Part shown: positions 10,441-18,495 of the stretch, piece after piece
Position numbering within the stretch: position 1 is the stretch's first letter
Layout of the letters: each line of letters begins with the position of its first letter
DNA from: Carex sylvatica
Taxonomy: Eukaryota; Streptophyta; Magnoliopsida; Poales; Cyperaceae
DNA: 21,557 bases
Direction of reading: 5' to 3'
NCBI GenBank assembly: GCA_964058845.1
Contig: CAXKVR010000879.1
Span: forward strand, 1-21,557
Made by a program: the position numbers and the translations under genes
The notes under the pieces: model-generated
Databases searched by the model: none
What the model was told of the DNA's origin: nothing
What the model saw: the letters and a program-made list of their open reading frames with translations, nothing else

Positions 10441-11170
10441 AACTTCTTTGGATGACGGATCGAGTGAGATGAAAATATATCGTTGTACCAAATATCTCAA
10501 TAATAGCCAATCTACAAAATTAAACCATCGACCGGAACCTAATTAAGAGATGTACATAACATGCATGTTATATATCCTACAACTTGAAATAACAAAAATG
10601 CTCATATAGCATATATATAGCAAACTCAAAAGCATGTGCATGCAAAAATTAATCTTGAAATAAGAAGAGATATTCAAACTTATAAAGAAAATCTCTACAT
10701 ATAAAGAATAACTCATATGTAGCTCATATATTACCTCATATATAGCATATATGCTTATATATATATATATGCATGTGCATCCAAGTCTCCACATATAAAA
10801 AAAAACTTGAAATGAAAAGATGCTAGGTATTCAAACTTATAATTAAAAGCTTGTGGAACTAACAAAAGAGCTCAATCAAGGCTATAAGGTTTAGATTTTG
10901 AGCGGGCCGGATCATAACTCACTTCTCATATATATATAGGATTTAGGGTTTAGGGTTTGAACCGAATTAATTATAAAGCCAAAAAATGGTGCTCTACTAG
11001 TAATAACAAACTTGAGAAAAGAGATGATCAAATGTACCTCAGAAAAGAGAGGTGAGATAGCTGAAGTAATAATGTAGGGCAAAATAGCTGCTGCGCTAAT
11101 TAAGAGAGACGATGGAGGAAGAGAAACGAGATTCTGATAATAATGGGACTGAATTAACTTTTCATATGCA
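10441..11170. other. A/T-rich upstream leader region of CACTA1; telomere-like repeat; no gene seen
   Basis: No convincing ORF. Many 'catatatata' type runs occur between 10550 and 10770. TTTAGGGTTTAGGGTTT at 10942-10958 is two and a half units of the plant telomere repeat, the same as the telo-box found in some plant promoters and leaders. A possible donor (gag|gtacat, coding strand) lies near 11040. This probably contains the untranslated leader exons of gene 1. Confidence 0.4.
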
Positions 11171-11286
11171 CTATTAGGATCGGTTGTTTATAAAAAACCG
11201 ATCCTGATACTATCAGGATCGGTTTTTATAAACAACTGATCCTGATACTATCAGGATCGGTTTTTATAAACAACCGATCCTGATAG
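11171..11286. repeat. Subterminal ATCGGTT palindromes of CACTA1, inner block
   Basis: Three back-to-back palindromes of the type 'atcaggatcggtttttata' facing 'aaacaaccgatcctgatag'. They match the outer block at 12014-12193 and the internal arrays of the element. A/T-rich DNA follows to about 11470. Confidence 0.9.
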
Positions 11287-11585
11287 TATATTTCTTAAAA
11301 AATAACCAAAAATTGATACTAAAAAAATATTTCTTAAAAATTGATAGTAAAAAGAATTATTTCTTAAAAATTAATACTAAAAATAATTATTTCTTAAATT
11401 ATCTTATAAATTATTTTTTAAATTATTTTAATAAATTATATTAGATAAAAAATTCGGGCCTAATCCTTATATCAAATAAAAAATTCTGCCATAATCCAAA
11501 TAAACTTGAAATTCGATGGAGCTTTTGGCAAACTGAAAGAAGGAAGATTTAAATTTCCAGAGAATAATATTAAAAAAGTAATTAC

Positions 11586-11828
11586 TTGATTAAACGGACA
11601 GTACATGGGATTGAAGCAAATTGAGCACTTCAGGAAGTCGGTATGGATTGTGGCTATATCTCTTTCTTCTCTAATCTCATTTTGAGGAGATGTAGGGTTC
11701 AAAGTCTTTCCACCCTTGGTTTTACTCTGAGATGGAGAATTCAAAGTCTTTTCTCCCTTGATTTTATTCTGAGAAGACGGAGGATTTAAAGTCTTTCCTC
11801 CTTCGTTAGTCTTTCTCCGCTTGGCCAT
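11586..11828 (-). pseudogene. Captured first exon of a SINA-like RING E3 ubiquitin ligase gene (probable)
   Basis: From ATG at 11828 the frame codes MAKRRKTNEGG, then three tandem 14-15-residue repeats (GGKTLNPPSSQNKIK and two variants). IHTDFLKCSICFNPMYCPFNQ follows, about 81 residues in all, then a GTAATT donor at 11585. The segment LKCSICFNPM..CP.FQ-like matches the start of the RING in plant SINA-like E3 ligases (CSICFEPL..PIFQC), which pass ubiquitin from an E2 to a target. Only the first CxxC of the RING is present; nothing downstream continues it. It lies between the inner and outer subterminal repeats of CACTA1, in the same orientation as its genes, as captured host exons often do in CACTA elements. 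Chance resemblance is possible because the diagnostic segment is short. Confidence 0.5.
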
Positions 11829-12013
11829 TTCACATTCGCCTTATGCGTTTATTAATGTTATGATCTGATTAGATTTATAAACAACGGTATGTGCTAGATT
11901 CGGGCAATTTTGTATATATAACTCATATGTTTATTCTATGGAATAAAAAAAAATTATATCTTTCTAGTTTCTTAAAAAAATCTATTACTTTTCAAAAAAA
12001 ACTACAATCTGTT

Positions 12014-12193
12014 CACTATCAGGATCAGTTGTTTAGAAAAACTGATCTTGATAGTTCAACTATCAGGATCAGTTGTTTATAAAAACCGATCCTGATAGAC
12101 TATTAGGATCGGTTTTATTCAAAGAACCGATCAAGATAGATATTAGTATCGGTTGTTTCATATAACCGATCCAGAAAGGCCGATCCTGATTCC
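12014..12193. repeat. Subterminal ATCGGTT palindromes of CACTA1, outer block
   Basis: Several inverted pairs, such as actatcaggatcagttgttt facing 'aaaaactgatcttgatagtt', 'ttaggatcggttttatt' facing 'aaagaaccgatcaagata', and 'tcggttgtttcatataaccga'. They end directly before the terminal GTTTTTCCACTAGTG. They are more diverged than the inner block. Confidence 0.9.
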
Positions 12194-12209
12194 TGTTTTT
12201 CCACTAGTG

Positions 12210-12967
12210 ATTGTTCACCATCTCAGCGGTACAGGCAACTGATGCTTCCTTATCATGGCGATGGACCGCGAGTGGTACTTTTACTACGGCCTCCGCCTAC
12301 AGCATCATGCAAGACCGAGGCCTAGTCTGCTCGTTTTATAAGAAGCTCTGGAAGATAAAGGCCCCGTACAAGGTTAGAGTTTTTCTGTGGATGACAATTC
12401 AGGACAAAATATTAACTCAGTAGGTCCTAGCTGGGAGAGGATGCCATGTCACTTATTGATGCACACTGTGTGGAGATACCAGTCAGGAGACGAGGGATCA
12501 CATATTCCTAACGTGCCCATATGCCAAAGCCTTCTGGGAGCGTTTGCTCCGTGACTTGAGCATCATCAATGCCGTTCGACCCATCTCGACGGTGGTTCAC
12601 TTCTGGATATCGAATAGGCGGCCGAGGGATAAGGAAGTATGTGTTAAGTGGGATGCAACATGGGCGGCGGGGGTGTGGACATTATGGTGTGAAAGGAACA
12701 GAAGGACGTTTGGGGGCGACGAGAAAACTGTCATCCGCCTAACGGCTGATACTAAACAGCAAATACAACAGTAGTTGGAGGTCATTTGAAGATGAGGGGA
12801 TTCAATTATGACTCGTTCTTTTCCATTTTCATTAGTGTTTTATTCTCACAGTAATTTTTAAATTTCATTTCTGAGTCGCGAAGTGTAAATATTTGTGTAT
12901 ATCACTTTCTTTTCTATAGTGAAATAGTCGGTCAGCACTTGCTAACTGACCTTCAAAAAAAAAAAAA
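12210..12967 (+). pseudogene. LINE A: 3' half of a non-LTR retrotransposon (zf-RVT region and poly(A) tail), cut by CACTA1
   Basis: In one frame from 12213: FTISAVQATDASLSWRWT, WKIKAPYKVRVFLWM, a TAG (12421-12423), a TGA (12457-12459), then CTLCGDTSQETRDHIFLTC and WERLLRD, ending at a stop at 12772. This is the C-terminal zinc-binding 'zf-RVT' region of plant LINE ORF2 (C-x2-C...H...C). A 3' untranslated region and 13 A (12955-12967) follow. The upstream reverse transcriptase part is absent here because CACTA1 inserted at ATT (12210-12212). The homologous uncut sequence is at 19405-19448. The two stops make it non-functional. Confidence 0.9.
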
Positions 12968-12978
12968 TTGTAGTTTCC
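12967..12978. repeat. Probable 3' target-site duplication of LINE A
   Basis: ATTGTAGTTTCC directly follows the LINE poly(A); its first A may belong to the tail. The same 12 bases occur at 18484-18495, directly before the 5' end of LINE B. Confidence 0.65.
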
Positions 12979-13126
12979 CGGTCGCATAAAAAAAACAAAC
13001 AAAAAATAAAAGCAATAATAGAAAACGTGCTACTGTTAAGCTAGCAATAAGCCAATTAATTTCAACTTAAACAGTAAGCACACATGCATATATAATATAT
13101 ATTATCTGGGCCGGGGCTGTTATCTC
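12979..13126. other. 3' flank of the chalcone synthase gene
   Basis: An A/T-rich stretch with TA runs (about 13085-13105). It probably contains the CHS 3' untranslated region (minus strand). I see no clear AATAAA signal on that strand. Confidence 0.4.
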
Positions 13127-14290
13127 TCAGTGTGCCGGGGCTTCGACGATGGGAATGCTACGTAAAACAACGGACTCCACAGTGAGGCCTGGCCCGAAAC
13201 CGAAGAGCACACCCCAGTCGAGGCCATCTCCGGTGGTGGCCTTGCCTTCCTTCACCGACCGCCGCCTCATCTCGTCCAGTATGAACAGAACGCATGCGCT
13301 CGACATGTTACCGTACTCGCTCAGCACGTGCCTTGTCGCACGCATCTTCTCCTTCTGCAGCTGGAGCTTGAGCTCTACTGCGTCTAAGATCGCCGGGCCT
13401 CCCGGGTGTGCAATCCAAAAGATCGAGTTCCAGTCATTGATACCTGCATGTACCGTACATATATATATTAATTAGCTATCTTGTTTGGTATTGTTTATTT
13501 TATATTTAGTGACAAATATAATTATAAGTATAATATATTGTTTCATTACCGAGGGGAGTAAAAGCCTCGACAAGACTTTTCTCGATGTTTGTCGAGATGA
13601 GCCGGGGCACATCCTTGAGGAGGTGGAAGGTGAGACCGACTTCACGGAGGTGGCCATCGATGGCTCCCTCTGAGTTGGGCAGGATGGTCTGTGCAGCTGA
13701 GACCAGTTGGAACCAAGGCCGCTCGATTGCTAGGTCAGGGTCAGCACCTACGATCAAAGCTGCTGCACCATCTCCGAAAAGTGATTGCCCGACAAGGGAG
13801 TCAAGGTGGGTTTCTGAGGGTCCACGGAAGGTGACGGCAGTAATCTCCGAGCAAATCACCAAAACTCTAGCACCGCGGTTGTTCTCAGCCAGGTCCTTGG
13901 CCATACGGAGCACGGTACCACCAGCAAAACAACCCTGTTGGTACATCATCAAGCGGTTGACAGACGGACGAAGTCCAAGGAGCTTGGTGACTTGGTAGTC
14001 AGCCCCGGGCATGTCGACACCGCTAGTGGTGCAAAAGATCAAGTGGGTGATTTTGGATTTTGGTTGGCCCCACTCCTTGATGGCCTTGACGGCTGCCTCC
14101 TTACCGAGCTTGGGTACCTCCACGACAACCATGTCCTGACGTGCGTCAAGTGACGGCTCCATGTAAGCGGTCATGTTCGGGTTTGCAGCTAAGATCTCCT
14201 CGGTCAGGTGCATGTACCTCTTCTTGATCATCGACTTGTCGCCTGAAATGCCATAAGATTATCATGAGAAACTAAAACTAAAATAATTAG

Positions 14291-14325
<35 letters not shown>

Positions 14326-14528
14326 TTCATACTAAATTTATACAACTTACACATGCGCTTGAACTTCTCTTTAAGACCAGTCATATGCTCGCTGTTCGTC
14401 ATGCGGAAGTAGAAGTCGGGGTAATCAGCCTGGTACACTTCATTTTTCGGTGTGGCTGTACCGATGGCCAAAATGGAAGCCGGACCTTGTGCACGTTGTG
14501 CTTGCCTGATCTCCTGTACTTTAGCCAT
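13127..14528 (-). CDS. CHS: Chalcone synthase (type III polyketide synthase), three exons, complete
   Basis: Exons 14528-14351, 14242-13550 and 13443-13127; introns of 108 and 106 bp with GT..AG ends; product 395 residues. Known: CHS joins p-coumaroyl-CoA with three malonyl-CoA to give naringenin chalcone, the entry step to flavonoids, as a cytosolic homodimer. Residues align one-to-one with alfalfa CHS2 numbering: Cys164 (QQGCFAGG), Phe215 (LFGDG), His303 (WIAHPGG) and Asn336 (EYGNMSS). CoA-contact K55, R58 and K62 and pocket residues T132, S133, T194, T197, G256, F265 and S338 all have the CHS form; the GFGPG loop is present. Intron 1 splits Cys60 (T|GC), the site conserved in nearly all CHS genes. 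Intron 2 splits Gly291 (G|GT) and is unusual. R273 replaces the usual Gly in KDVPG. No stops. Stilbene synthase or another CHS-like activity is less likely. Confidence 0.95.
14295..14321. repeat. (AT)n microsatellite in CHS intron 1
   Basis: About 13 AT units within the 108-bp first intron; likely length-variable. Confidence 0.95.
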
Positions 14529-14812
14529 AGCTTAAAGTTTGTTAAAGAATTAAAGACTGAAGAGAGGAGATTGCAATTAAAGAGGTGAAAGGGTTTGTGT
14601 TATGATTTGTGATGAACGAGAGAATATATAGGATAGAGATTAGAGAAGAGGAAGGGAAGGTGCATGATAGATAGATAGTATGACAGTTTTGAAGAGACTA
14701 GTGGGCTGTTCAAACTTAGACTTGTTAGGTATCATAGAAATTGGGAAGAGAATCAGAGGCACAAGTGGATCTAGCTCCTGTTGCCACCAACTTCCCATTT
14801 GAAGAATGTGTA

Positions 14813-14846
<34 letters not shown>

Positions 14847-14960
14847 GCACCTACCCATTGTAATAAGTCAATTCCACATGTTGTAAATTAATTGTTTGTT
14901 TTCATGCTTTTACTAGTTATCGGTCTCACTACGTAATGACTGTGGTTGTTAGATTAAAAA
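14529..14960 (-). promoter_or_regulatory. CHS promoter and 5' leader
   Basis: A TATA box (tatata at 14625-14630, same on both strands) lies about 96 bp upstream of the ATG, a normal plant spacing. On the plus strand CACCTACCC (14848-14856) matches the MYB-type AC/MRE core ACCTACC known from CHS and other phenylpropanoid promoters. CACTACGTAATGAC (about 14927-14940) has an ACGT core of the kind bound by bZIP factors. Known CHS promoters pair an MRE with an ACGT element for light and UV response, so similar control is inferred. No classic CACGTG G-box is seen. Confidence 0.5.
14808..14847. repeat. (GT)n(GA)n compound microsatellite in the CHS promoter
   Basis: About eight GT units run straight into about eleven GA units, immediately beside the ACCTACC motif, between it and the TATA box. 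Confidence 0.9.
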
Positions 14961-15426
14961 AAAGACGGGGGTGGGTTGTTAGGAATTAATTAACACAAAC
15001 GAACATAGTAAACTTCATTATTGCTTTTCTAGTTTTGAATTAGTAAGAACAGTACTTTAGCTAAACTAATTCATTAATTTATTCCCCCCAAATTACAGGA
15101 TAGTAATAAAGGATTTTATATCAAGAAACATATATATTTTAAAAAAATCAACTCATCGTATATAATAGAATTTTATAACTACTTTTTAAATAAATAGTAA
15201 ATCATTATTTTTTAATATTTCAAAATTATTTAGATAAAGTGATTTTCGACATATCTAAAAAAATTGTAAAAAAGATAACAAGATGTGAAATTTGATCTCT
15301 AAGTATATTTTTATATAAAAATCATATTCAACTGTTAATTAAAATTGATTGTTTAAACTTTGTAAACTAGGATATTGATCCATAGTACGGTCCGTATATA
15401 ACCTCACTCTATTACATATGTATTTG
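14961..15426. other. A/T-rich intergenic DNA; no gene seen
   Basis: No ORF of note, no recognised element; long A/T runs only. It may include distal CHS promoter. Confidence 0.5.
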
Positions 15427-15565
15427 TTTTTTTTTTTTTGAAATAGAAAGATGGAGGGTTAACCTATCAACTCCCATTTAATTGTTTATAAAGACTTTTA
15501 TATTTGAGTTTTGAACTCACGACCTCTCGAACAGAAGATGTTGCATTTTCACAGTACTACAGCAT
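15427..15565 (-). mobile_element. Possible tRNA-derived SINE remnant
   Basis: On the minus strand the stretch contains gagaggtcgtgagttcaaaa, which resembles the tRNA box B surroundings (GGTTCRANNCC) seen in plant SINEs. It ends in a run of A after tctatttc (plus-strand T run 15428-15439). Length of about 140 bp fits. Box A and the flanking duplication are not clear, so this is tentative. Confidence 0.3.
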
Positions 15566-15649
15566 AACGAATTTTTATGTTTTACCAGTCAACTCTACTG
15601 CATCTTTTGTTATATGTTAATGAGTTTGTGTGCATGATGTGCTTTCCTG

Positions 15650-16042
15650 AGTCTATACATTGCAATGCATAAGCATTTTTGTGCATTGGACTATAAATCA
15701 TTGATTTAAAGTCCAAATGACCGATCCAAACCATTCATCTTGTTCTCCATATTAATATGTGCTTTGGAGACCAAATTTTATATTTTTTGATATTTTTTTA
15801 CTATTTATTAAGCCACTTTGAAAATCGCTGATCCAACGGTAACAGTAAAATCAAAAGGCACGATTAGATCAACGAAGTGGCTTAATAAATAGTAAAAAAA
15901 TTCCAAAAAAATATATAATTTGGTCTTCAAGCACATATTAATATGGAGAACAAGATGAACGGTTTGGATCGGTTATTTGAACTTTAAATTGGTGATTTAT
16001 AGTCCAATGCACAAAAATGCTTATGCATTGCAATATACCATA
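15650..16042. mobile_element. Foldback MITE, copy 2
   Basis: Arms from agtctatacattgcaatgca (15650) and to tgcttatgcattgcaatata (about 16036) form a long inverted repeat. They share with copy 1 the words 'gtgcattggactataaatca', 'ttctccatattaatatgtgc' and gatccaacggt, in the same order. It is more diverged, and the right arm near the loop has lost bases ('gatcaacgaagtggctt'). It lies about 1.1 kb upstream of the CHS start. No coding capacity. Confidence 0.85.
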
Positions 16043-16804
16043 GCCCTCGTTATTGTAATACTAATTCTGAAACTTAGCACAAAAATAATGTTAGCATTTA
16101 TAAGACCCTTGTTTAATATGACAATTGTGGTAGAGTGGCAGCTGATTAGTTCAAATTCAAATTAATGAATGTGAAATGCATCATGCATGTTCTAAATGCA
16201 TGAACAAAAATTCTCTGAAATTTATGCTATAGATCTCATGGTTTATTTGTATGATCAAATTTTGTGTTAAATGTCTGGGATTGCTAAATAGAGTAGGAGT
16301 GATTAGATTCTATAGCAGATTTTTTTTGTCAATACCATTGTTAGTAGGCTATTAATATCTTACATTAAAAAAAAATCCTTTACATGTACCAGGTATTTTT
16401 GTATTTTGAGTTATCCACCTTTTTAGTTCAATCCAGTCCACTAAATATATATATCCCCTACAGAATTTATCTTATTTTGGGAGAAAGTCATCAAGATTGA
16501 AAAATAAGCACCCTTATATATATATGACATTCTGTATATGTTTTGTAGGGTTCAAGAACCTTTGCCTCTAAGGTTAAGTCAAGTGGAGCTGAACCTAAGC
16601 CTAAAGTATTGCAAATTAAGAATCACTCAACTATATTGATTGCATTTATAAAAGAGGAGGGTTCAAATGTACCTAAATTTTTGTGCACTCAAATGCACTC
16701 TATCTTTTAAATCTTTTTGTGTACTCAAATGAATAAATTCTATATAGTTAAATTATCCTCAGGCAACAAATAAGACACCAGTTCAATATTATCAATTAAC
16801 GTCC
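16043..16804. other. Intergenic A/T-rich DNA; no gene seen
   Basis: No convincing ORF, RNA gene or repeat. This is the DNA into which CACTA2 inserted (target site at 16805-16807). Confidence 0.5.
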
Positions 16805-16849
16805 AATCACTAGTGAAAAAACTGGAATTATGATCGACCTATCTGGATC

Positions 16850-17275
16850 GGTTATATTAAACCACCGATATTGAAACCTACCTGGATCTGTTTTTTTTTT
16901 TAAAACGATCCTAAAAACTATTTAGATCAGCATTTTTAGTGAACCGGTCCTAATATATGCATCATTAGGATCGGTTGTTTATAATAACCGATCGCAATAG
17001 TATTAGGATCGGTTATTATAAACAACCGATCCTAATATAATAACCATTAGGATCGGTTGTTTATAATAACCGATCCTAATGTATTCTGCAAAAAAAAGAA
17101 AAAAAAAAAATTTGGTTCGATTTTTTCAAATAACCGATCCTAATAGTACTATTAGGATTGGTTATTTGAAACAACCGATCCTAATTCTTTTTTTTCTTTC
17201 TTTTTATTTCCAGAACCAACATTAAAAAAAATGAATTAGGATTGGTTGTTTGAAACAACCGATCCTAATTTATTT
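16850..17275. repeat. Left subterminal ATCGGTT palindromes of CACTA2
   Basis: Repeated pairs such as 'attaggatcggttgtttata' facing 'ataaccgatcctaat', and 'ttaggattggttgtttgaaa' facing 'caaccgatcctaat', are interleaved with copies of 'ccaacattaaaaaaaa'. Same motif as CACTA1 with slightly different spacers. Confidence 0.9.
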
Positions 17276-17324
17276 TCTTTTTTTTTATATAACCAACATT
17301 AAAAAAAAGGAATTATGATCGTTC

Positions 17325-17530
17325 CTGATAACTCCTTATATAACCTCCTTAGGGTTCTTATTTTCATTTCGCGCCTCTCATTTTCAACTTAGCGTCTCTC
17401 TCTGTGTCTCTGTCTCTTCCTCTCAAATCCTTAGACCTCCGTGTCTCTCTCTCTCTCTCTATCTCCGTCTCTCCCTCTCCTCCGTGTCTCTCTGTCTCCG
17501 TCTCTCCCTTTCAAAGCCAAGCCTCTCGCA
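17325..17530 (+). promoter_or_regulatory. Promoter-like core of CACTA2: TATA box and CT-rich leader
   Basis: A TATA-like ccttatataacc (about 17333-17344) is followed by a long CT-rich tract with 'gtctctctctct' runs and repeated 'ccgtctctccct', as in a plant 5' leader. A tttacag acceptor-like site lies at about 17604-17610. No usable ORF follows. It may be what remains of the leader of an autonomous parent element, or a captured host leader. DNA from here to 18005 is A/T-rich and without a gene. Confidence 0.4.
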
Positions 17531-18009
17531 CCTCTGGCTCAATTGTATCAGTTTTTAATTTTTTTATTGTTTCAAAAATTAATTAATGGTGTTTGTATAT
17601 TATTTTACAGTGTTGAGAACATCTCACTCAAGTTACTTAATCATCCGGCCGATCAACCATCACGGTATTAGTTTTATCTAATTTTCTCATTATTATACTT
17701 TTAAAATACTTTTTTTTGTATTTTTCATTGGAAAATATTTTTCCATCTAATTGTTTCTTTTATTTTTATTTTTTTGGATCTTTTCTAATCTCAAGTGATG
17801 TGATTGCAAAAGGGGTAATTATTTTTTTTATTGTTGTGCTTCACATTAATTGCATAAATGTGTATATTGCATAAATGTCTGTTAATTGAAGAAATAACTC
17901 AATCAATCACTTGTATGTTTGTTAACTAAATTTTTTGGATTTAAATTTCTTATTATAATATGTAATGCATTATATCTTGATTAACAAAATGTTGGTTCTG
18001 AAAAAAAAA

Positions 18010-18435
18010 ATGAATTAGGATCGGTTGTTTCAAATAACCGATCATAATAGTATTAGGATCTGTTATTTGAAACAACCGATCCTAATTTATTTATTTTTTT
18101 GCAGAACCAACATTAAAAAAAAGAATATGATCGGTTGTTTGAAATAACCGATCCTAATAGTACTATTATAATTTGTTGTTTGAAAAACCCGACCCTAATT
18201 CTTTTTTTTTCTTTTTTTTTGCAGAACCAACATTAAAAAAATGGAATTAAGATTGGTTGTTTCAAATAACCGATCCTAATTATTACAATTAGGATCGGTT
18301 ATTTGAAACAACTGATCCTAATTAAAACTTTTAGGATCGGTTGTTTAACCGATCCAGATTAGTTCAGTATTAGTATTTTTCGGATCAAGACCGGTTAAAT
18401 TTCGATCCTAATGTGTGTAAATAACCGATCCTAAT
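18010..18435. repeat. Right subterminal ATCGGTT palindromes of CACTA2
   Basis: The same palindrome family as the left block, including 'attaggatcggttgtttcaa' facing 'ataaccgatc', with 'cagaaccaacattaaaaaaa' spacers at about 18104 and 18222 as in the left block. Confidence 0.9.
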
Positions 18436-18483
18436 TCCATTTTTTCTACTAGTGAATATACTTTTATTCCTTCTGTTGTAATA

Positions 18484-18495
18484 ATTGTAGTTTCC
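18484..18495. repeat. Probable 5' target-site duplication of LINE B
   Basis: ATTGTAGTTTCC stands directly before the first LINE-like bases. It is identical to 12967-12978, which follows the poly(A) of LINE A. Confidence 0.65.

Larger units (their letters stand above)
1..12209 (-). mobile_element. Large degenerate CACTA (En/Spm) transposon, CACTA1, partial (far end outside window)
   Basis: Seen: the right boundary reads ...GTTTTTCCACTAGTG, ending at 12209. Its reverse complement begins CACTAGTGGAAAAAC, a standard CACTA terminus. ATT (12210-12212) follows, and ATT also precedes the same point in a second LINE copy at 19405-19407, so ATT is the 3-bp target-site duplication. Subterminal ATCGGTT palindromes lie at 11171-11286 and 12014-12193. 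Two genes read leftward: a TNP2-type transposase (6568-9939) and a TNPA/Ulp1-like gene (1-3900). The latter is still coding at base 1, so the other terminus lies left of the window. Both genes carry stops, so this copy looks non-functional. Inference: one element of at least 12.2 kb. Two same-orientation elements nested together are not excluded, but I see no second CACTAG terminus between 1 and 12000. Confidence 0.88.
16808..18454. mobile_element. Short non-autonomous CACTA element, CACTA2, complete, TSD AAT
   Basis: It begins CACTAGTGAAAAAACTGGAA at 16808 and ends 'ccattttttctactagtg' at 18454. The reverse complement of the end is CACTAGTAGAAAAAATGGAA, a clear terminal inverted repeat. AAT flanks both sides (16805-16807 and 18455-18457), the 3-bp duplication typical of CACTA. 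At 1647 bp it has no transposase. Its left end, followed by GATCG.CCT.TCTGGATCGG, matches the CACTA1 terminus nearly base for base, so it probably depended on a CACTA1-type transposase. The ends pair well but one terminal G is A. Confidence 0.92.

Noticed and set aside
10543..10794. Tyr/Ile-rich minus-strand ORF in the CACTA1 leader region
   Set aside because: Arises from 'catatata' runs; low complexity and no family.
11891..12082. Plus-strand ORF overlapping the outer subterminal repeats
   Set aside because: Its end is the repeat itself translated; low-complexity, no homologous domain seen.
13485..14153. Plus-strand ORFs across the CHS locus
   Set aside because: They are antisense shadows of CHS exons and have no family resemblance.
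17404..17671. Ser/Leu-rich plus-strand ORFs in CACTA2
   Set aside because: They are translations of a CT microsatellite-like leader; no evidence of a protein.
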